A stretch of 64,000 nucleotides of DNA from Chryseobacterium paludis (GCF_025403485.1 NZ_CP099966.1:434001-498000), one strand, 5' to 3'; positions 17,774 to 26,424 are shown, numbered from the stretch's first letter. Notes: a model not told the origin generated them from the sequence alone. A program made the numbers and translations.

Positions 17774-18691
17774 ATGATCATAAGAAAAAAAGAACACTGG
17801 TTCAGAATGCTTTTTGTTTGGCATGGCTCTGTTCTGCCGGCACTGCTTCCCCGTTTGGGATTACTTTTGATTCTTTCTTTATTGGTGACCTATTTTCATG
17901 GAATAATTCTTTCGTTTAAAGTTCCGTTAAATCCTGCTCCACTCACGCTGTTCGGTTTTGTATTGGCCTTATTCCTTGGATTCAGGAACAACGCCAGCTA
18001 CGATAGGTTCTGGGAAGGACGAAAATTATGGGGTACCTTGTTGAATACTGCACGTGCATTGACTCGTCAGGCAATGACTCTGAGCCATATAAAGAATGAT
18101 AGCGTGTCTGTTCACGACTTTGTTCAGTTGCTTAGTGCCTTTGTTTTTGCTTTGAAACATCAACTTAGAGGAACAGATGCTTATGAAGATTTAAAATTTA
18201 AGCTTAATGAAGACCAACTGAGAGTTGTTGCAGTATCAAAGTATAAGCCGGCAGTTATTATGCGGCTGCTTGCAGAATGGGTTCAGAGAGCAAAAGATGA
18301 AAGTTGTTTAGATTCTATCCAACAGGCTCGTTTCGATGAAAATTTTGATAAGCTTTCTGATATTTTGGGAGGTTGTGAAAGATTAATTTCTACCCCGATT
18401 CCTTACAGTTACCGTGTTCTGTTGCATCGGACGGTGTATATTTATTGTTTTTTGTTACCTTTCGGTCTTGTAGATTCGCTTGGATGGTTTACTCCTCTTA
18501 TTGTTGTATTTGTAGCCTATACATTTGTTGCATTTGAAGCAATAGCTGATGAAATTGAAGAGCCATTTGGAACAGATGCGAATGATTTAGCTCTTAACAA
18601 CATGTGCATTATGATTGATGAGACCATTCACGAGATGGTGGGAGAGAATATTACCATTTCTCAAAAAATAACTCAGAATATTATTGATTAA
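17774..18691 (+). CDS. bestrophin-family (YneE-like) ion channel
   Basis: 305 residues. It carries the bacterial bestrophin signature FVLALFLGFRNNASYDRFWE and GRKLWGTLLNTARALTRQ, a second hydrophobic block FLLPFGLVDSLGWFTPLIVV, and the acidic stretch EIEEPFGTDANDLALN. Bestrophins form pentameric anion or cation channels of the inner membrane. It closes the plus-strand molybdenum operon (24 bases after the previous gene). It may help move anions or balance charge, but the link with the enzyme is only by position. Confidence 0.9.
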   Translation: MIIRKKEHWFRMLFVWHGSVLPALLPRLGLLLILSLLVTYFHGIILSFKVPLNPAPLTLFGFVLALFLGFRNNASYDRFWEGRKLWGTLLNTARALTRQAMTLSHIKNDSVSVHDFVQLLSAFVFALKHQLRGTDAYEDLKFKLNEDQLRVVAVSKYKPAVIMRLLAEWVQRAKDESCLDSIQQARFDENFDKLSDILGGCERLISTPIPYSYRVLLHRTVYIYCFLLPFGLVDSLGWFTPLIVVFVAYTFVAFEAIADEIEEPFGTDANDLALNNMCIMIDETIHEMVGENITISQKITQNIID

Positions 18692-18746
18692 CTTTTAAGA
18701 GAAGATGATTATTACTTTTTAATTGTTATAAAGTAAGAAAATATTA

Positions 18747-19790
18747 TTATTGATAATATGTTTTTGGAATGCCGTCTTTTAAAGAAAACACTTCTTTTTC
18801 AGGAAAAATGTTTTTAATTTTTCTCACCGCTTCTGCACTGCGTTTCCCGGATTTACAATATAATACAATAGAGTCTGAACTGCTAGAAATATAATGTAGA
18901 TGATCCTGTAATTCTTCTAGAGGAATATTGATTCCTCCAATATTGAACTGTTCATGCTCTTTTGGTGTACGAACATCTATGATTTCAAAACGATCTTTTT
19001 CCTGTATCAGCAGTTCAAATGTAATGGTCTCAATAGTCTGAGGTAAACTTGTAATTTGCATAGAAGTTTTTCTTAATTTAATAATTTGGGTACTACCATT
19101 CAGAACATTCATCATCCAGAGTTTTCCTGCCAATGAATCTTCGGGATTTGTAAAATATTTTATAGCTTCATTAGCCTGCATACATCCAACAATTCCTGCC
19201 AGTGTAGGGATTACACCGCCTTCTCTGCAGTTGGGAACCTGTGATTCTTCCGCATTCGGAAAAATATCACGATAATTGGGCGAGTAAGTACCGTCTTCCT
19301 GTAAAACATTCCAGATGCTTACTTGGCCTTCATATTGATAAATAGCGCCATAAATTAAAGGCTTTCCTGTCAATACACAGGCGTCATTCAATAAGCATTT
19401 TGTTTCGAAATTATCTGTTCCTTCAATAACCAAATCAAATTCCGAAATCAAATCCATAACATTGGAGGAATTAACCCTCAGGTTGTAAGGAATTATGGAA
19501 ATGTAAGGATTTTGTTGTTGCAGTTTTTTTACTGCCACATCCACTTTATAGGTTCCGATATCATTAGAGGTATATAGGATCTGGCGATGCAGATTACTTT
19601 CAGAGACTATATCATCATCTGCAAGCCCAATTGTTCCTATACCTGACGAAGCAAGATATTGTGCCGAAGGGCAGCCAAGCCCTCCCATGCCTACTATCAG
19701 AACTTTGGCATTTTTGAGTAGTTCCTGAGAGGAAGCCCCAAATCCGGGTAAAGCCATCTGGCAATGATAACGTTCAAGTGGGTTATTCAT
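18747..19790 (-). CDS. moeB: MoeB/ThiF-type adenylyltransferase fused to rhodanese
   Basis: 347 residues in two domains. Residues 1 to about 245 form the E1-like adenylating domain (VLIVGMGGLGCPSAQYLASS, NLHRQ, and a Cys in VPNCREGGVIPTLAGIVGC), which activates the C-terminal Gly of MoaD. Residues about 255-347 form a rhodanese domain with active-site Cys in YCKSGKRSAE, supplying sulfur. The zinc-binding CxxC pairs of classical MoeB are missing: the first site reads YSPNYRDIFP. It is the last gene of the minus operon and is convergent with the bestrophin gene. It could also serve ThiS, but no thiamine genes are present. Confidence 0.88.
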   Translation of the reverse strand: MNNPLERYHCQMALPGFGASSQELLKNAKVLIVGMGGLGCPSAQYLASSGIGTIGLADDDIVSESNLHRQILYTSNDIGTYKVDVAVKKLQQQNPYISIIPYNLRVNSSNVMDLISEFDLVIEGTDNFETKCLLNDACVLTGKPLIYGAIYQYEGQVSIWNVLQEDGTYSPNYRDIFPNAEESQVPNCREGGVIPTLAGIVGCMQANEAIKYFTNPEDSLAGKLWMMNVLNGSTQIIKLRKTSMQITSLPQTIETITFELLIQEKDRFEIIDVRTPKEHEQFNIGGINIPLEELQDHLHYISSSSDSIVLYCKSGKRSAEAVRKIKNIFPEKEVFSLKDGIPKTYYQ

Positions 19791-19813
19791 ATATTTCAGT
19801 CTTCAATTACAAT

Positions 19814-20416
19814 CTACTTTTTTAAAATCTCCTGTGCTTTTGCCATATCTTCAGGAGTATTCACATTCATTAAAGAATCCGGGTTAGTGGGTTTCAGGAT
19901 TAGTGTGTCACTGTTGATCAGAACTTTCCTCGGACAGGTATTTCCTGATCCTAAAAAATTCAGGAGCAAAGAATAGCTTTTAGGTTCCCAGATGGTGATC
20001 AGTGGCTCCGGTAAACCGTCAAAGGGACTTTCATATGTTGTTGCTGCTTTTTCCGGGTTTCTGGATTGTATTAGAAACTCTAATGCACTTTTATCCAGCA
20101 AAGGAAGATCACAGGCTACCACCAGCCATGCTTTATCTCTCTGAGAACGCAATGCTGAAAGTATTCCTCCAAAAGGCCCCATATTTAGAAAAGTATCAGT
20201 CAGGGCATTGTAATCCATATCAAAATTTTCCAGCTGGTCTTGTCTGCAGGAAATAAATACCTTGTCACAAAATGGAACTAAAAGATCAGCTGCATAATAC
20301 CGCTGCTCTTTGCCATGCCAGTTGATTTTATCTTTAGGATTTCCCATTCGCTGGCTTTTTCCTCCTGCCAGCACCAATCCATTTAATTGGGGAAAATCAG
20401 TCTCTTTTGAAATCAT
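19814..20416 (-). CDS. mobA: molybdenum cofactor guanylyltransferase MobA
   Basis: 200 residues with the nucleotide-binding signature LVLAGGKSQRMGNPKDK, the GPFGGILSAL loop and VVACDLPLL metal-binding Asp motif. It attaches GMP to molybdenum cofactor to make the MGD form that FdhF/YdeP-type enzymes need. Its start overlaps the end of moaC by 20 bases, so translation of the two is coupled. Confidence 0.92.
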   Translation of the reverse strand: MISKETDFPQLNGLVLAGGKSQRMGNPKDKINWHGKEQRYYAADLLVPFCDKVFISCRQDQLENFDMDYNALTDTFLNMGPFGGILSALRSQRDKAWLVVACDLPLLDKSALEFLIQSRNPEKAATTYESPFDGLPEPLITIWEPKSYSLLLNFLGSGNTCPRKVLINSDTLILKPTNPDSLMNVNTPEDMAKAQEILKK

Positions 20417-20873
20417 TTTTTCCTCCTGATTTTTCGATGAGTTTTATTTCTTTTATCATAATATCATGACTCATTGCTTTGCACATATCATAAATGGTAA
20501 GTGCGGCAATAGATACACCTGTCAAAGCTTCCATTTCGATACCTGTTTTAGCTTCAATCTCAACAGTACAATAGATTTCAATTTCGTTTTGAGAGTTGAT
20601 TTCAATATCTATTTCACAGTTATCCATACCAATAGGATGGCAAAGAGGAATCAGGTCATCTGTTTTTTTTGCTGCCATTATTCCTGCAATGATGGCGGTT
20701 TGGAAAACAGAGCCTTTTTTAGTTTTAAAGTCATCTTTTTGAAGCGCTTTCAGAATATTTTCAGGAAGTATTACAATGGCTTTGGCAATTGCTTTTCGGT
20801 GGGTAATTTTTTTACTACCCACATTGACCATACCTGGCAGTTCCTTTTTATTAAGATGTGAAAAATTCGTCAT
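20397..20873 (-). CDS. moaC: cyclic pyranopterin monophosphate synthase MoaC
   Basis: 158 residues of normal MoaC length. MVNVGSKKITHRKAIAKA and LIPLCHPIGMDNCEIDIE, the substrate-binding core, are intact, as is KTGIEMEALTGVSIAALTIYDMCKA. It performs the second step of cofactor synthesis after MoaA. Unlike the MoaC-MoaB fusions seen in some Bacteroidota there is no MogA/MoaB domain here, and no separate mogA is found in the window. Confidence 0.94.
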   Translation of the reverse strand: MTNFSHLNKKELPGMVNVGSKKITHRKAIAKAIVILPENILKALQKDDFKTKKGSVFQTAIIAGIMAAKKTDDLIPLCHPIGMDNCEIDIEINSQNEIEIYCTVEIEAKTGIEMEALTGVSIAALTIYDMCKAMSHDIMIKEIKLIEKSGGKNDFKRD

Positions 20874-20881
20874 GAGTAAAA

Positions 20882-22081
20882 TTAAAAATTATATTTCCAG
20901 ATTTTATACACTTCGCCTTTTTTAAACGCATTTTTTTCCAAGGGAAGCTCTATGAATGCATTGGTTTCTGCAAGATGGGAGAAATCTCCGGAACCGTTGG
21001 TATTTACAGATTCTGCAATTAATTGTCCCGATTGATTCACGCTGAGTTTTACCTGTGCAAAATATTGTAACGAAAAAGGAAAATTTATATCATTTTGTAG
21101 AACAGCATACTGTGTTGTTTCCGGAATCTCCAAAGATTTCTCCAGCCAAGGAACAAAATACCTATATAGGCACATAAATACGGATACTGGATTTCCCGGG
21201 AATGCGAAAACCAATTTTTCGTTTTGGCTTTTTCCAAACCAGAACGGTTTTCCCGGTCTTTGCTTTATTTTATGAAAAAGCTTTTCTATTCCCAGCTCTT
21301 CGCAGGCTTTGGGTAGATAATCGAATTTTCCCATAGAAACCCCACCACTCATCAGTAAAACATCATAATTGTCAATGCAGTGGGAAAGTTCCTTCTTTAT
21401 TAATTCAAAGTCATCATTCCAATGTAGCCAATCAGCATTGATCCTGTATTTTTCCAAAACTGATTTTATAGTAATTCCATTGGAACGTCTTAGCTGAAAT
21501 GGAGTAGGAATAGTTTCAGGTGACACCATTTCATCTCCTGTGGAAATAATGGCTATCTTGGGAAGCCTTTTTACTGTTAAAAATGTTTTTCCGACTGACA
21601 CAGCAATCCCCAGAATAGATGGCGTTATTACATGATCGGCTTCTACCAATGTTTCTCCTGTTTTTTTATCCCTTCCTTTCAGATGGATATTCTGTCCTTT
21701 TTTAACATCGATATTAATACTTGCGACATTATTATTTATAAAAATATCTTCATAACGAATTACAATGTCCATTGAAGAATGCAATGCTGCTCCGGTCATA
21801 ATTTCAACACAATCATTTTCTTCATTAATAGAAACCGGAGCTTCTCCCGCTGCTTGCACAGCTTTAATGGTAAAGTCACGCACTCCTTTTTCATAGGATT
21901 TAGAACTGATCGCAATTCCATCCACCGTCGACCTGTCAAATGGCGGCAAATCGCGATCGGCCAAAATATTTTCAGCTAAAATTCTTCCTGAGGCATTTTC
22001 ATAGAAAATTTCTTCTGTTCCGAAGTTTATGACCTGGGAAAAGATAATTTCTTCTGCCTGCTTTACACTGATCATATGCAT
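20882..22081 (-). CDS. moeA: molybdopterin molybdenumtransferase MoeA
   Basis: 399 residues when started at the ATG at 22081 (MHMISVKQAEEI). That start has the sequence GGAGG six bases ahead of it; a longer upstream in-frame extension covers the end of moaA and does not look like MoeA. Family blocks: LPPFDRSTVDGIAI, MTGAALHSSMDIVIRYED, ISTGDEMV, LLMSGGVSMGKFDYLP, KQRPGKPFWFG and FAFPGNPVSVF. It inserts molybdenum into adenylated molybdopterin. It begins 2 bases after the moaA stop and ends 9 bases before moaC. Confidence 0.94.
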   Translation of the reverse strand: MHMISVKQAEEIIFSQVINFGTEEIFYENASGRILAENILADRDLPPFDRSTVDGIAISSKSYEKGVRDFTIKAVQAAGEAPVSINEENDCVEIMTGAALHSSMDIVIRYEDIFINNNVASINIDVKKGQNIHLKGRDKKTGETLVEADHVITPSILGIAVSVGKTFLTVKRLPKIAIISTGDEMVSPETIPTPFQLRRSNGITIKSVLEKYRINADWLHWNDDFELIKKELSHCIDNYDVLLMSGGVSMGKFDYLPKACEELGIEKLFHKIKQRPGKPFWFGKSQNEKLVFAFPGNPVSVFMCLYRYFVPWLEKSLEIPETTQYAVLQNDINFPFSLQYFAQVKLSVNQSGQLIAESVNTNGSGDFSHLAETNAFIELPLEKNAFKKGEVYKIWKYNF

Positions 22082-22083
22082 AA

Positions 22084-23070
22084 TTATCCTCCTATTGTTG
22101 CCATTGACTGATGTATTTGTGATGCGGTCAGACTTGATTTTTGAGCTTCCCAACCGTCTTTCGGTTTTTTGTGTACACTGTTGATAATTATATTTTTCAG
22201 CTCTTCATTTGATCTTCCCATACGGATTTCGTCTTTCAGATTTACACCGGTTCCTTCATATAAACAGGTTCTGAGAATACCGGAAGGAGTGATTCTGATC
22301 CTGTTGCAGTCCCCACAAAATGAACGGGTATAAGCTGCAATTATCCCTATATCTCCTTTAAAGCCCGGAATTTTATAGTTGTATGACGTTGAACTTTTAG
22401 GATCGTCTGCCTTTTGGATTTCAGGAAAAAATTCTTTTATATAGTTGTAAATTTGCGTGAAATTCCATTTCAGGGAAATATCAGTTTTGCTACCGTTAAA
22501 AGGCATTTCTTCAATAAAGCGGACATCTACTGGAAGATCTTTTGTAAGCATTACCAAGGGAATAATATCCTCAGTATTTTCCCCTTCCATGACCACCGTG
22601 TTGATTTTTACTTTTATATCATGCTGTAATAAGCTATCTAAAGTTTTCATAACCTTATCAAGACTATTTCTTCTTGTAATTTTGAAAAAGCGTTTCTTAT
22701 CAAGTGTATCAAGACTTAGGTTGATAGATTTTATTCCATATTTTTTCAGTTGAGGAATATAGGGTTCTGTAAGAAGACCATTGGTGGTTATACTGATGTC
22801 AGTAAGTCCGTCTAATTGTGATATATTTCGGATAAGTTCAATACTATTTTTTCTAACAAAAGGTTCTCCTCCCGTTATCCTGATTTTATTTACTCCCATT
22901 TCTGTAAATACCGAGCAGATTCTGAGCATTTCTTCATCAGTCATTAATTCATTTTGCTTAATCCAGGTAAGACCATTTTCCGGCATGCAATATGTACAAC
23001 GCAGATTACACCGGTCTACAATAGCAAGCCTTAGATAATTGATGTTCCTTCCAAATTTATCTGTCAACAT
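22084..23070 (-). CDS. moaA: GTP 3',8-cyclase MoaA (radical SAM)
   Basis: 328 residues. The radical-SAM cluster motif is Cys21, Cys25, Cys28 (DRCNLRCTYCMPE). The C-terminal second [4Fe-4S] cluster is FCGDCNRIRIT plus a Cys in RTCLYEG. The chain ends in Gly-Gly (MATIGG), the flexible tail that inserts into the active site. It converts GTP to 3',8-cyclo-GTP, the first step of cofactor synthesis, and is the first gene of the minus operon. The last two Gly codons together with the stop codon also form the ribosome-binding site of moeA. Confidence 0.96.
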   Translation of the reverse strand: MLTDKFGRNINYLRLAIVDRCNLRCTYCMPENGLTWIKQNELMTDEEMLRICSVFTEMGVNKIRITGGEPFVRKNSIELIRNISQLDGLTDISITTNGLLTEPYIPQLKKYGIKSINLSLDTLDKKRFFKITRRNSLDKVMKTLDSLLQHDIKVKINTVVMEGENTEDIIPLVMLTKDLPVDVRFIEEMPFNGSKTDISLKWNFTQIYNYIKEFFPEIQKADDPKSSTSYNYKIPGFKGDIGIIAAYTRSFCGDCNRIRITPSGILRTCLYEGTGVNLKDEIRMGRSNEELKNIIINSVHKKPKDGWEAQKSSLTASQIHQSMATIGG

Positions 23071-23092
23071 TTAAATAGAATAAGTCCTATTA

Positions 23093-23123
23093 CAAATATA
23101 CTGAATGTTTCCCTTTCAAAGGG
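23093..23123 (-). promoter_or_regulatory. moaA promoter with palindromic operator candidate
   Basis: On the minus strand TATATTTG (23093-23100) fits TAnnTTTG and would start transcription about 16 bases before moaA. A perfect palindrome CCCTTT-C-AAAGGG (23111-23123) covers the TTTG that would serve as the -33 element (spacing about 16, shorter than usual). A repressor or activator binding there would control the whole moa operon. The divergent AraC gene at 23225 is the nearest regulator. Confidence 0.5.
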
Positions 23124-23224
23124 ATAATTCTATACTTGCAGATAATAGACAATATTTATTTCACAATTCCGGATATAGATGAGTATTAATATCGAATTAA
23201 GTAACTTTATCGGACATTAAATAA

Positions 23225-24070
23225 GTGATGCAACAAAAGAGTAATTTAGCTGTATTAAAAAGAGAGGATAAAAAAGATATTGATGTTATTTATCAGGGTG
23301 AAATAAGTTCTTCCGAGCTTAATCGTTTTCCTGATAATTCTTTCACAATCATTATTTTAGATGAATGTATTGATGGTAATTGTATTACGGATATTGATAC
23401 TTATGCTTTAAATTCCAAACAATTATTTGTCCATCTTCCTAAAAGGAAATATATATGGGAGCTGCCTATGCGTTCGAGTGGTAGAAGGTTGATCATTAAT
23501 GACTCTATTCTTGAAACATTTTCTCCGACATTAAAACATACTTTTTCTCCTCATAGTAAATACGAAATGATCCAGTCAAACGAAGAAGCTTATGAAAAAT
23601 TCAGTATGGAGTTTGATGCGATTCGTAAAGAAATAGATTCAGAAGTTGTATTTCCAGAACTTATTAATGCAAGGGTGAGACTTTTGGCGCTGATGATTAA
23701 TCTTTGGATAGAGCAGATGTATGGAAAATCTGCATTGAGTGATTACAATAATCCTGCTTTCCGTTTCCATGAACTTGTTGAAATCTATTACAAAACGCAA
23801 AAAGGTGTTGCCTTTTATGCTAACGAGCTATGCATTACTCCCAATTATCTAGGAGTTTTGTGCAGAAAACAATATAAAATATCTCCATTGGAGTTTATAA
23901 GACAAAGAATATTATTGGAAGCAAAGAAATTATTACATAGTTCAAATAAATCAATTAAAGAAATAGCCTTTGATCTCGGATTTAATAATTTATCTCATTT
24001 TTCATATTTTTTCAGAACACAAACAGGTTGGACTCCCAAGAGTTATAGAATGACTATGAGAAAAAGTTAA
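23225..24070 (+). CDS. AraC-family transcriptional regulator
   Basis: 281 residues, a close paralogue of the regulator at 9246: both have SSxELNRFPDNSFTIIIL-like N-termini and nearly the same DNA-binding domain (GVAFYANELCITPNYLGVLC, SIKEIAFDLGFNNLSHFSYF, TGWTPKSYR). It is divergent from the moa operon with 154 bases between the starts, so it could control moaA, but regulators of this group here more often sit beside secreted-protein genes, and a broken one follows directly. The ligand is unknown. Confidence 0.88.
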   Translation: MMQQKSNLAVLKREDKKDIDVIYQGEISSSELNRFPDNSFTIIILDECIDGNCITDIDTYALNSKQLFVHLPKRKYIWELPMRSSGRRLIINDSILETFSPTLKHTFSPHSKYEMIQSNEEAYEKFSMEFDAIRKEIDSEVVFPELINARVRLLALMINLWIEQMYGKSALSDYNNPAFRFHELVEIYYKTQKGVAFYANELCITPNYLGVLCRKQYKISPLEFIRQRILLEAKKLLHSSNKSIKEIAFDLGFNNLSHFSYFFRTQTGWTPKSYRMTMRKS

Positions 24071-24075
24071 ATTTA

Positions 24076-24300
24076 TTAGACATAGAAAGGGACATATCTT
24101 TTAGAGTTTGAATGACATAATCCCTTGTTTTGTCGTTCAAACTCTAAAAGAATTGAAGTTTTATTTGATGGTCTTGTTGTTTTGCCAGTAATAACTTGAA
24201 AAAAAAAGTACTGGTAAAAAAACATTAGTGGGAGTGAAATTATAACTTTTTTTATATGTATATCTGAGAACGACATACCGGAAGTAGCTAATTCTTTCAT
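24076..24300 (-). pseudogene. broken copy of the 2122-2661-type secreted protein gene
   Basis: The minus strand reads QVITGKTTRPSNKTSILLEF then ERQNKG, matching QVIIGNASGTAQNKTSVLLEF and QGQNKG of the secreted protein at 2122-2661. After NKG the frame is lost (a base is missing relative to the expected KGIVLPY) and the reading soon stops. The signal peptide region is degraded (KKVIISLPLMFFYQYFFF). About two thirds of the gene is gone. Confidence 0.75.
24098..24154. repeat. 21-bp inverted duplication inside the pseudogene
   Basis: TCTTTTAGAGTTTGAA on the left is the exact reverse complement of TTCAAACTCTAAAAGA on the right, and pairing continues for about 5 more bases with one mismatch, around a loop of about 15 bases. 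The right arm is the conserved SILLEFE coding sequence; the left arm is an inverted extra copy. It lies 28 bases past the AraC stop codon and may now act as that gene's terminator. Confidence 0.85.
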
Positions 24301-25191
24301 TAAATTGCTTGTTGGATTTATAATCAGAAATTATGATAAGTGAAGAAAGCCACAGTTGTCAAACAATTATAAAACCATTAAATTTTCTGCTGACAACCGG
24401 GCTATTCAAGCTAGTAACAAATTGACTGTTTACAAAATTACGATCAAATTTGTCTTTAGTAAAGTCTCAATTATTCAATTACTTGTGTATTTTATAACAG
24501 GATTATAAGAATTAAGAAATCTACACAAGAAGATTATATTGAATTTGATATCATTCAAATTCCGAAATACATACCGTTTGTCCAGCATTTTTAAAAAAAT
24601 ATATAACGTAGTAGAGATTCGATCCATACAAGATTTGATAAGAATTAGTAGGTTTATGGTAGTATTTATATAGATTATTCAAAAAGATGCTGCTACCTGA
24701 ATAAGGGCAAAAAGTCGTAACAGCTACCTGGAAAATGGACTACCAAAACCATCATTTACGGTAGCTATTAGACTTGAGGACTTAAAATGAAATATATATG
24801 AAAATACAAATATAACTTGATCAAAACTTATTAATATTACCTTTTTTATTCAATTATTTGGTCAATTCATTCCAAAAAATAAACTATTAATAACGAAAGT
24901 ATATCCCAGATGATATGAAATAATGAATGTCTATTTAGTTAGTTAATAATCCTTCTGTAATTCATAATTAAGTACACTAAATTCTAAGTCATCTTGTTAA
25001 GCAACATCTCTTGCTAGTTAATTAGGGGGCACCCACAGGCTTTATAGGTATTTTGTCTCATTTCATATTAATACCTGATTATTATCTTAAAGTATTCAAA
25101 TGCTTTCGATTTTTATTTTTTTTTTTATCATAATTATTGAAAGGTATGGATGTTGAATTAGTAAAGTGAAATAAAAGTGTAATAGTAATAA
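24301..25191. other. long AT-rich intergenic stretch
   Basis: Almost 900 bases without a recognisable gene. It includes AGCTACC (24722-24728) and GGTAGCT (24760-24766), a 7-bp stem identical in sequence to the hairpin at 4582-4597, and an isolated GC-rich patch AGGGGGCACCC near 25025. It is probably the remains of accessory DNA. Confidence 0.45.
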
Positions 25192-26022
25192 ATGAATAGC
25201 AAGTTTATTGAGAAGGATTTAGAGTTTGAAGCTCAGATTAAAGATCATGTTACGTATTTTCCTTTAGCTGGTGAAAGTGAGATTTCTGGTTTTAGAGCAC
25301 CAGATAGTTATGTTTTTATATTTTTTGAAAAAGCCTCTGGTAATCATTTTATTGACTTCGTTGAGTACGAAGAGAAAGATAACCAGGTACATATCTCATT
25401 TCCTGGACAAATTCATTCCTGGAAAACAGAGATAGGAGCTAGAGGACATAAGTTGATTTTATCTAAAGAGTTTATAGAGAAGCGGCTATACAATTCAAGA
25501 TTTTCTTCTTTACTTCCCAATAAATTTCCTGTTCTGGATATTCCAATAGAAATCAGCAAAAAGCTGTCACGCGAGTTTAAAATGATCCAAGAAGAGTTTG
25601 GAGAAGAGCCTGTCAACTGGGATGTAATAAGCTTTAGGGTAGAAATAATTTTCTCATTTATTAATATGTGTATTGATGACGCAGAGCGGGATACAATAGT
25701 GACGAACAGAAGAAACCCAATTATTTTGAGTTTTATTGAATTGATTGAAGTGAATTTTGTTGAGTCAAAAGCAGTAGCGTTCTATGCGGAAAAATTACCA
25801 GTAACCCCCAATTACTTAAATATTCTTACAAAAAGCACATTGGGAATTACTGCAAAGGAGCTTATTGATGCAAGGATTATTCTGGAAGCAAAGCGGCTTC
25901 TAAAGGGTTCTAACCAAACAGTCAAAGAGATTGCTTTCAATCTGGGTTTCTATAGCATTTCATCATTTTCTTCATACTTTAAGGGAAATACAGGGTTGTA
26001 TCCCACCAAGTTTCGTGAATAA
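25192..26022 (+). CDS. AraC-family transcriptional regulator
   Basis: 276 residues. The cupin-like N-terminal part shows YVFIFFEKASGNHFIDFVE and HISFPGQIHSW, like the regulators at 4695 and 5871. The C-terminal domain has AVAFYAEKLPVTPNYLNILT, QTVKEIAFNLGFYSISSFSS and YFKGNTGLYPTKFRE. It has no co-directional neighbour; the nearest intact gene is the secreted protein at 26798 on the other strand. Confidence 0.87.
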   Translation: MNSKFIEKDLEFEAQIKDHVTYFPLAGESEISGFRAPDSYVFIFFEKASGNHFIDFVEYEEKDNQVHISFPGQIHSWKTEIGARGHKLILSKEFIEKRLYNSRFSSLLPNKFPVLDIPIEISKKLSREFKMIQEEFGEEPVNWDVISFRVEIIFSFINMCIDDAERDTIVTNRRNPIILSFIELIEVNFVESKAVAFYAEKLPVTPNYLNILTKSTLGITAKELIDARIILEAKRLLKGSNQTVKEIAFNLGFYSISSFSSYFKGNTGLYPTKFRE

Positions 26023-26263
26023 GAATTTAAAAGTATCAGACGAAGATCGACTTCGCATAGTACTTTAAAATCTCATAAAAGCAAGTTGTTTTCAATTTCT
26101 GACAGCACTTAAATTATAGTGTCCGGGAAAAGGCTACAAGTGAAATCATAACAAAGTATAATAAACCATTGCTTAGGAATTTATATTTTTACTGGGATTT
26201 AGCTAGAACATCTTTTAATACTACATGGAGCTGAAAAACTTAAAAAGTTGCAATAGAATAAAA

Positions 26264-26309
26264 ATTCCGGCGAAAAATAATAAGCTGAACCAAATTATAT
26301 CGCCGGAAT
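26264..26309 (-). terminator. terminator-like hairpin (minus strand)
   Basis: ATTCCGGCGA / TCGCCGGAAT form a perfect 10-bp stem with a 26-base loop, and the minus strand continues TTTTTATTCTATTG. It lies about 115 bases past the stop of the decayed frame at 26425-26580, the only upstream minus-strand coding trace. Confidence 0.55.
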
Positions 26310-26424
26310 AATATCAAAAACAGATCCTCACTCTGTTTCAAGAATACCAGTACAAATTAATGTTCTCTTTTTGATTAAAGTATATTCAAATCATTCAGAA
26401 TATTATTGTATTTATTCTAATTTA

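Noticed and set aside
22082..22153. Longer N-terminus for MoeA (24 additional residues)
   Set aside because: The extension lies on the end of moaA in another frame, has no MoeA similarity, and the ATG at 22081 has a strong ribosome-binding site.
24700..24770. CRISPR-like repeat of GCTACCTG units
   Set aside because: Only two imperfect copies with unequal spacing and no cas genes in the window.
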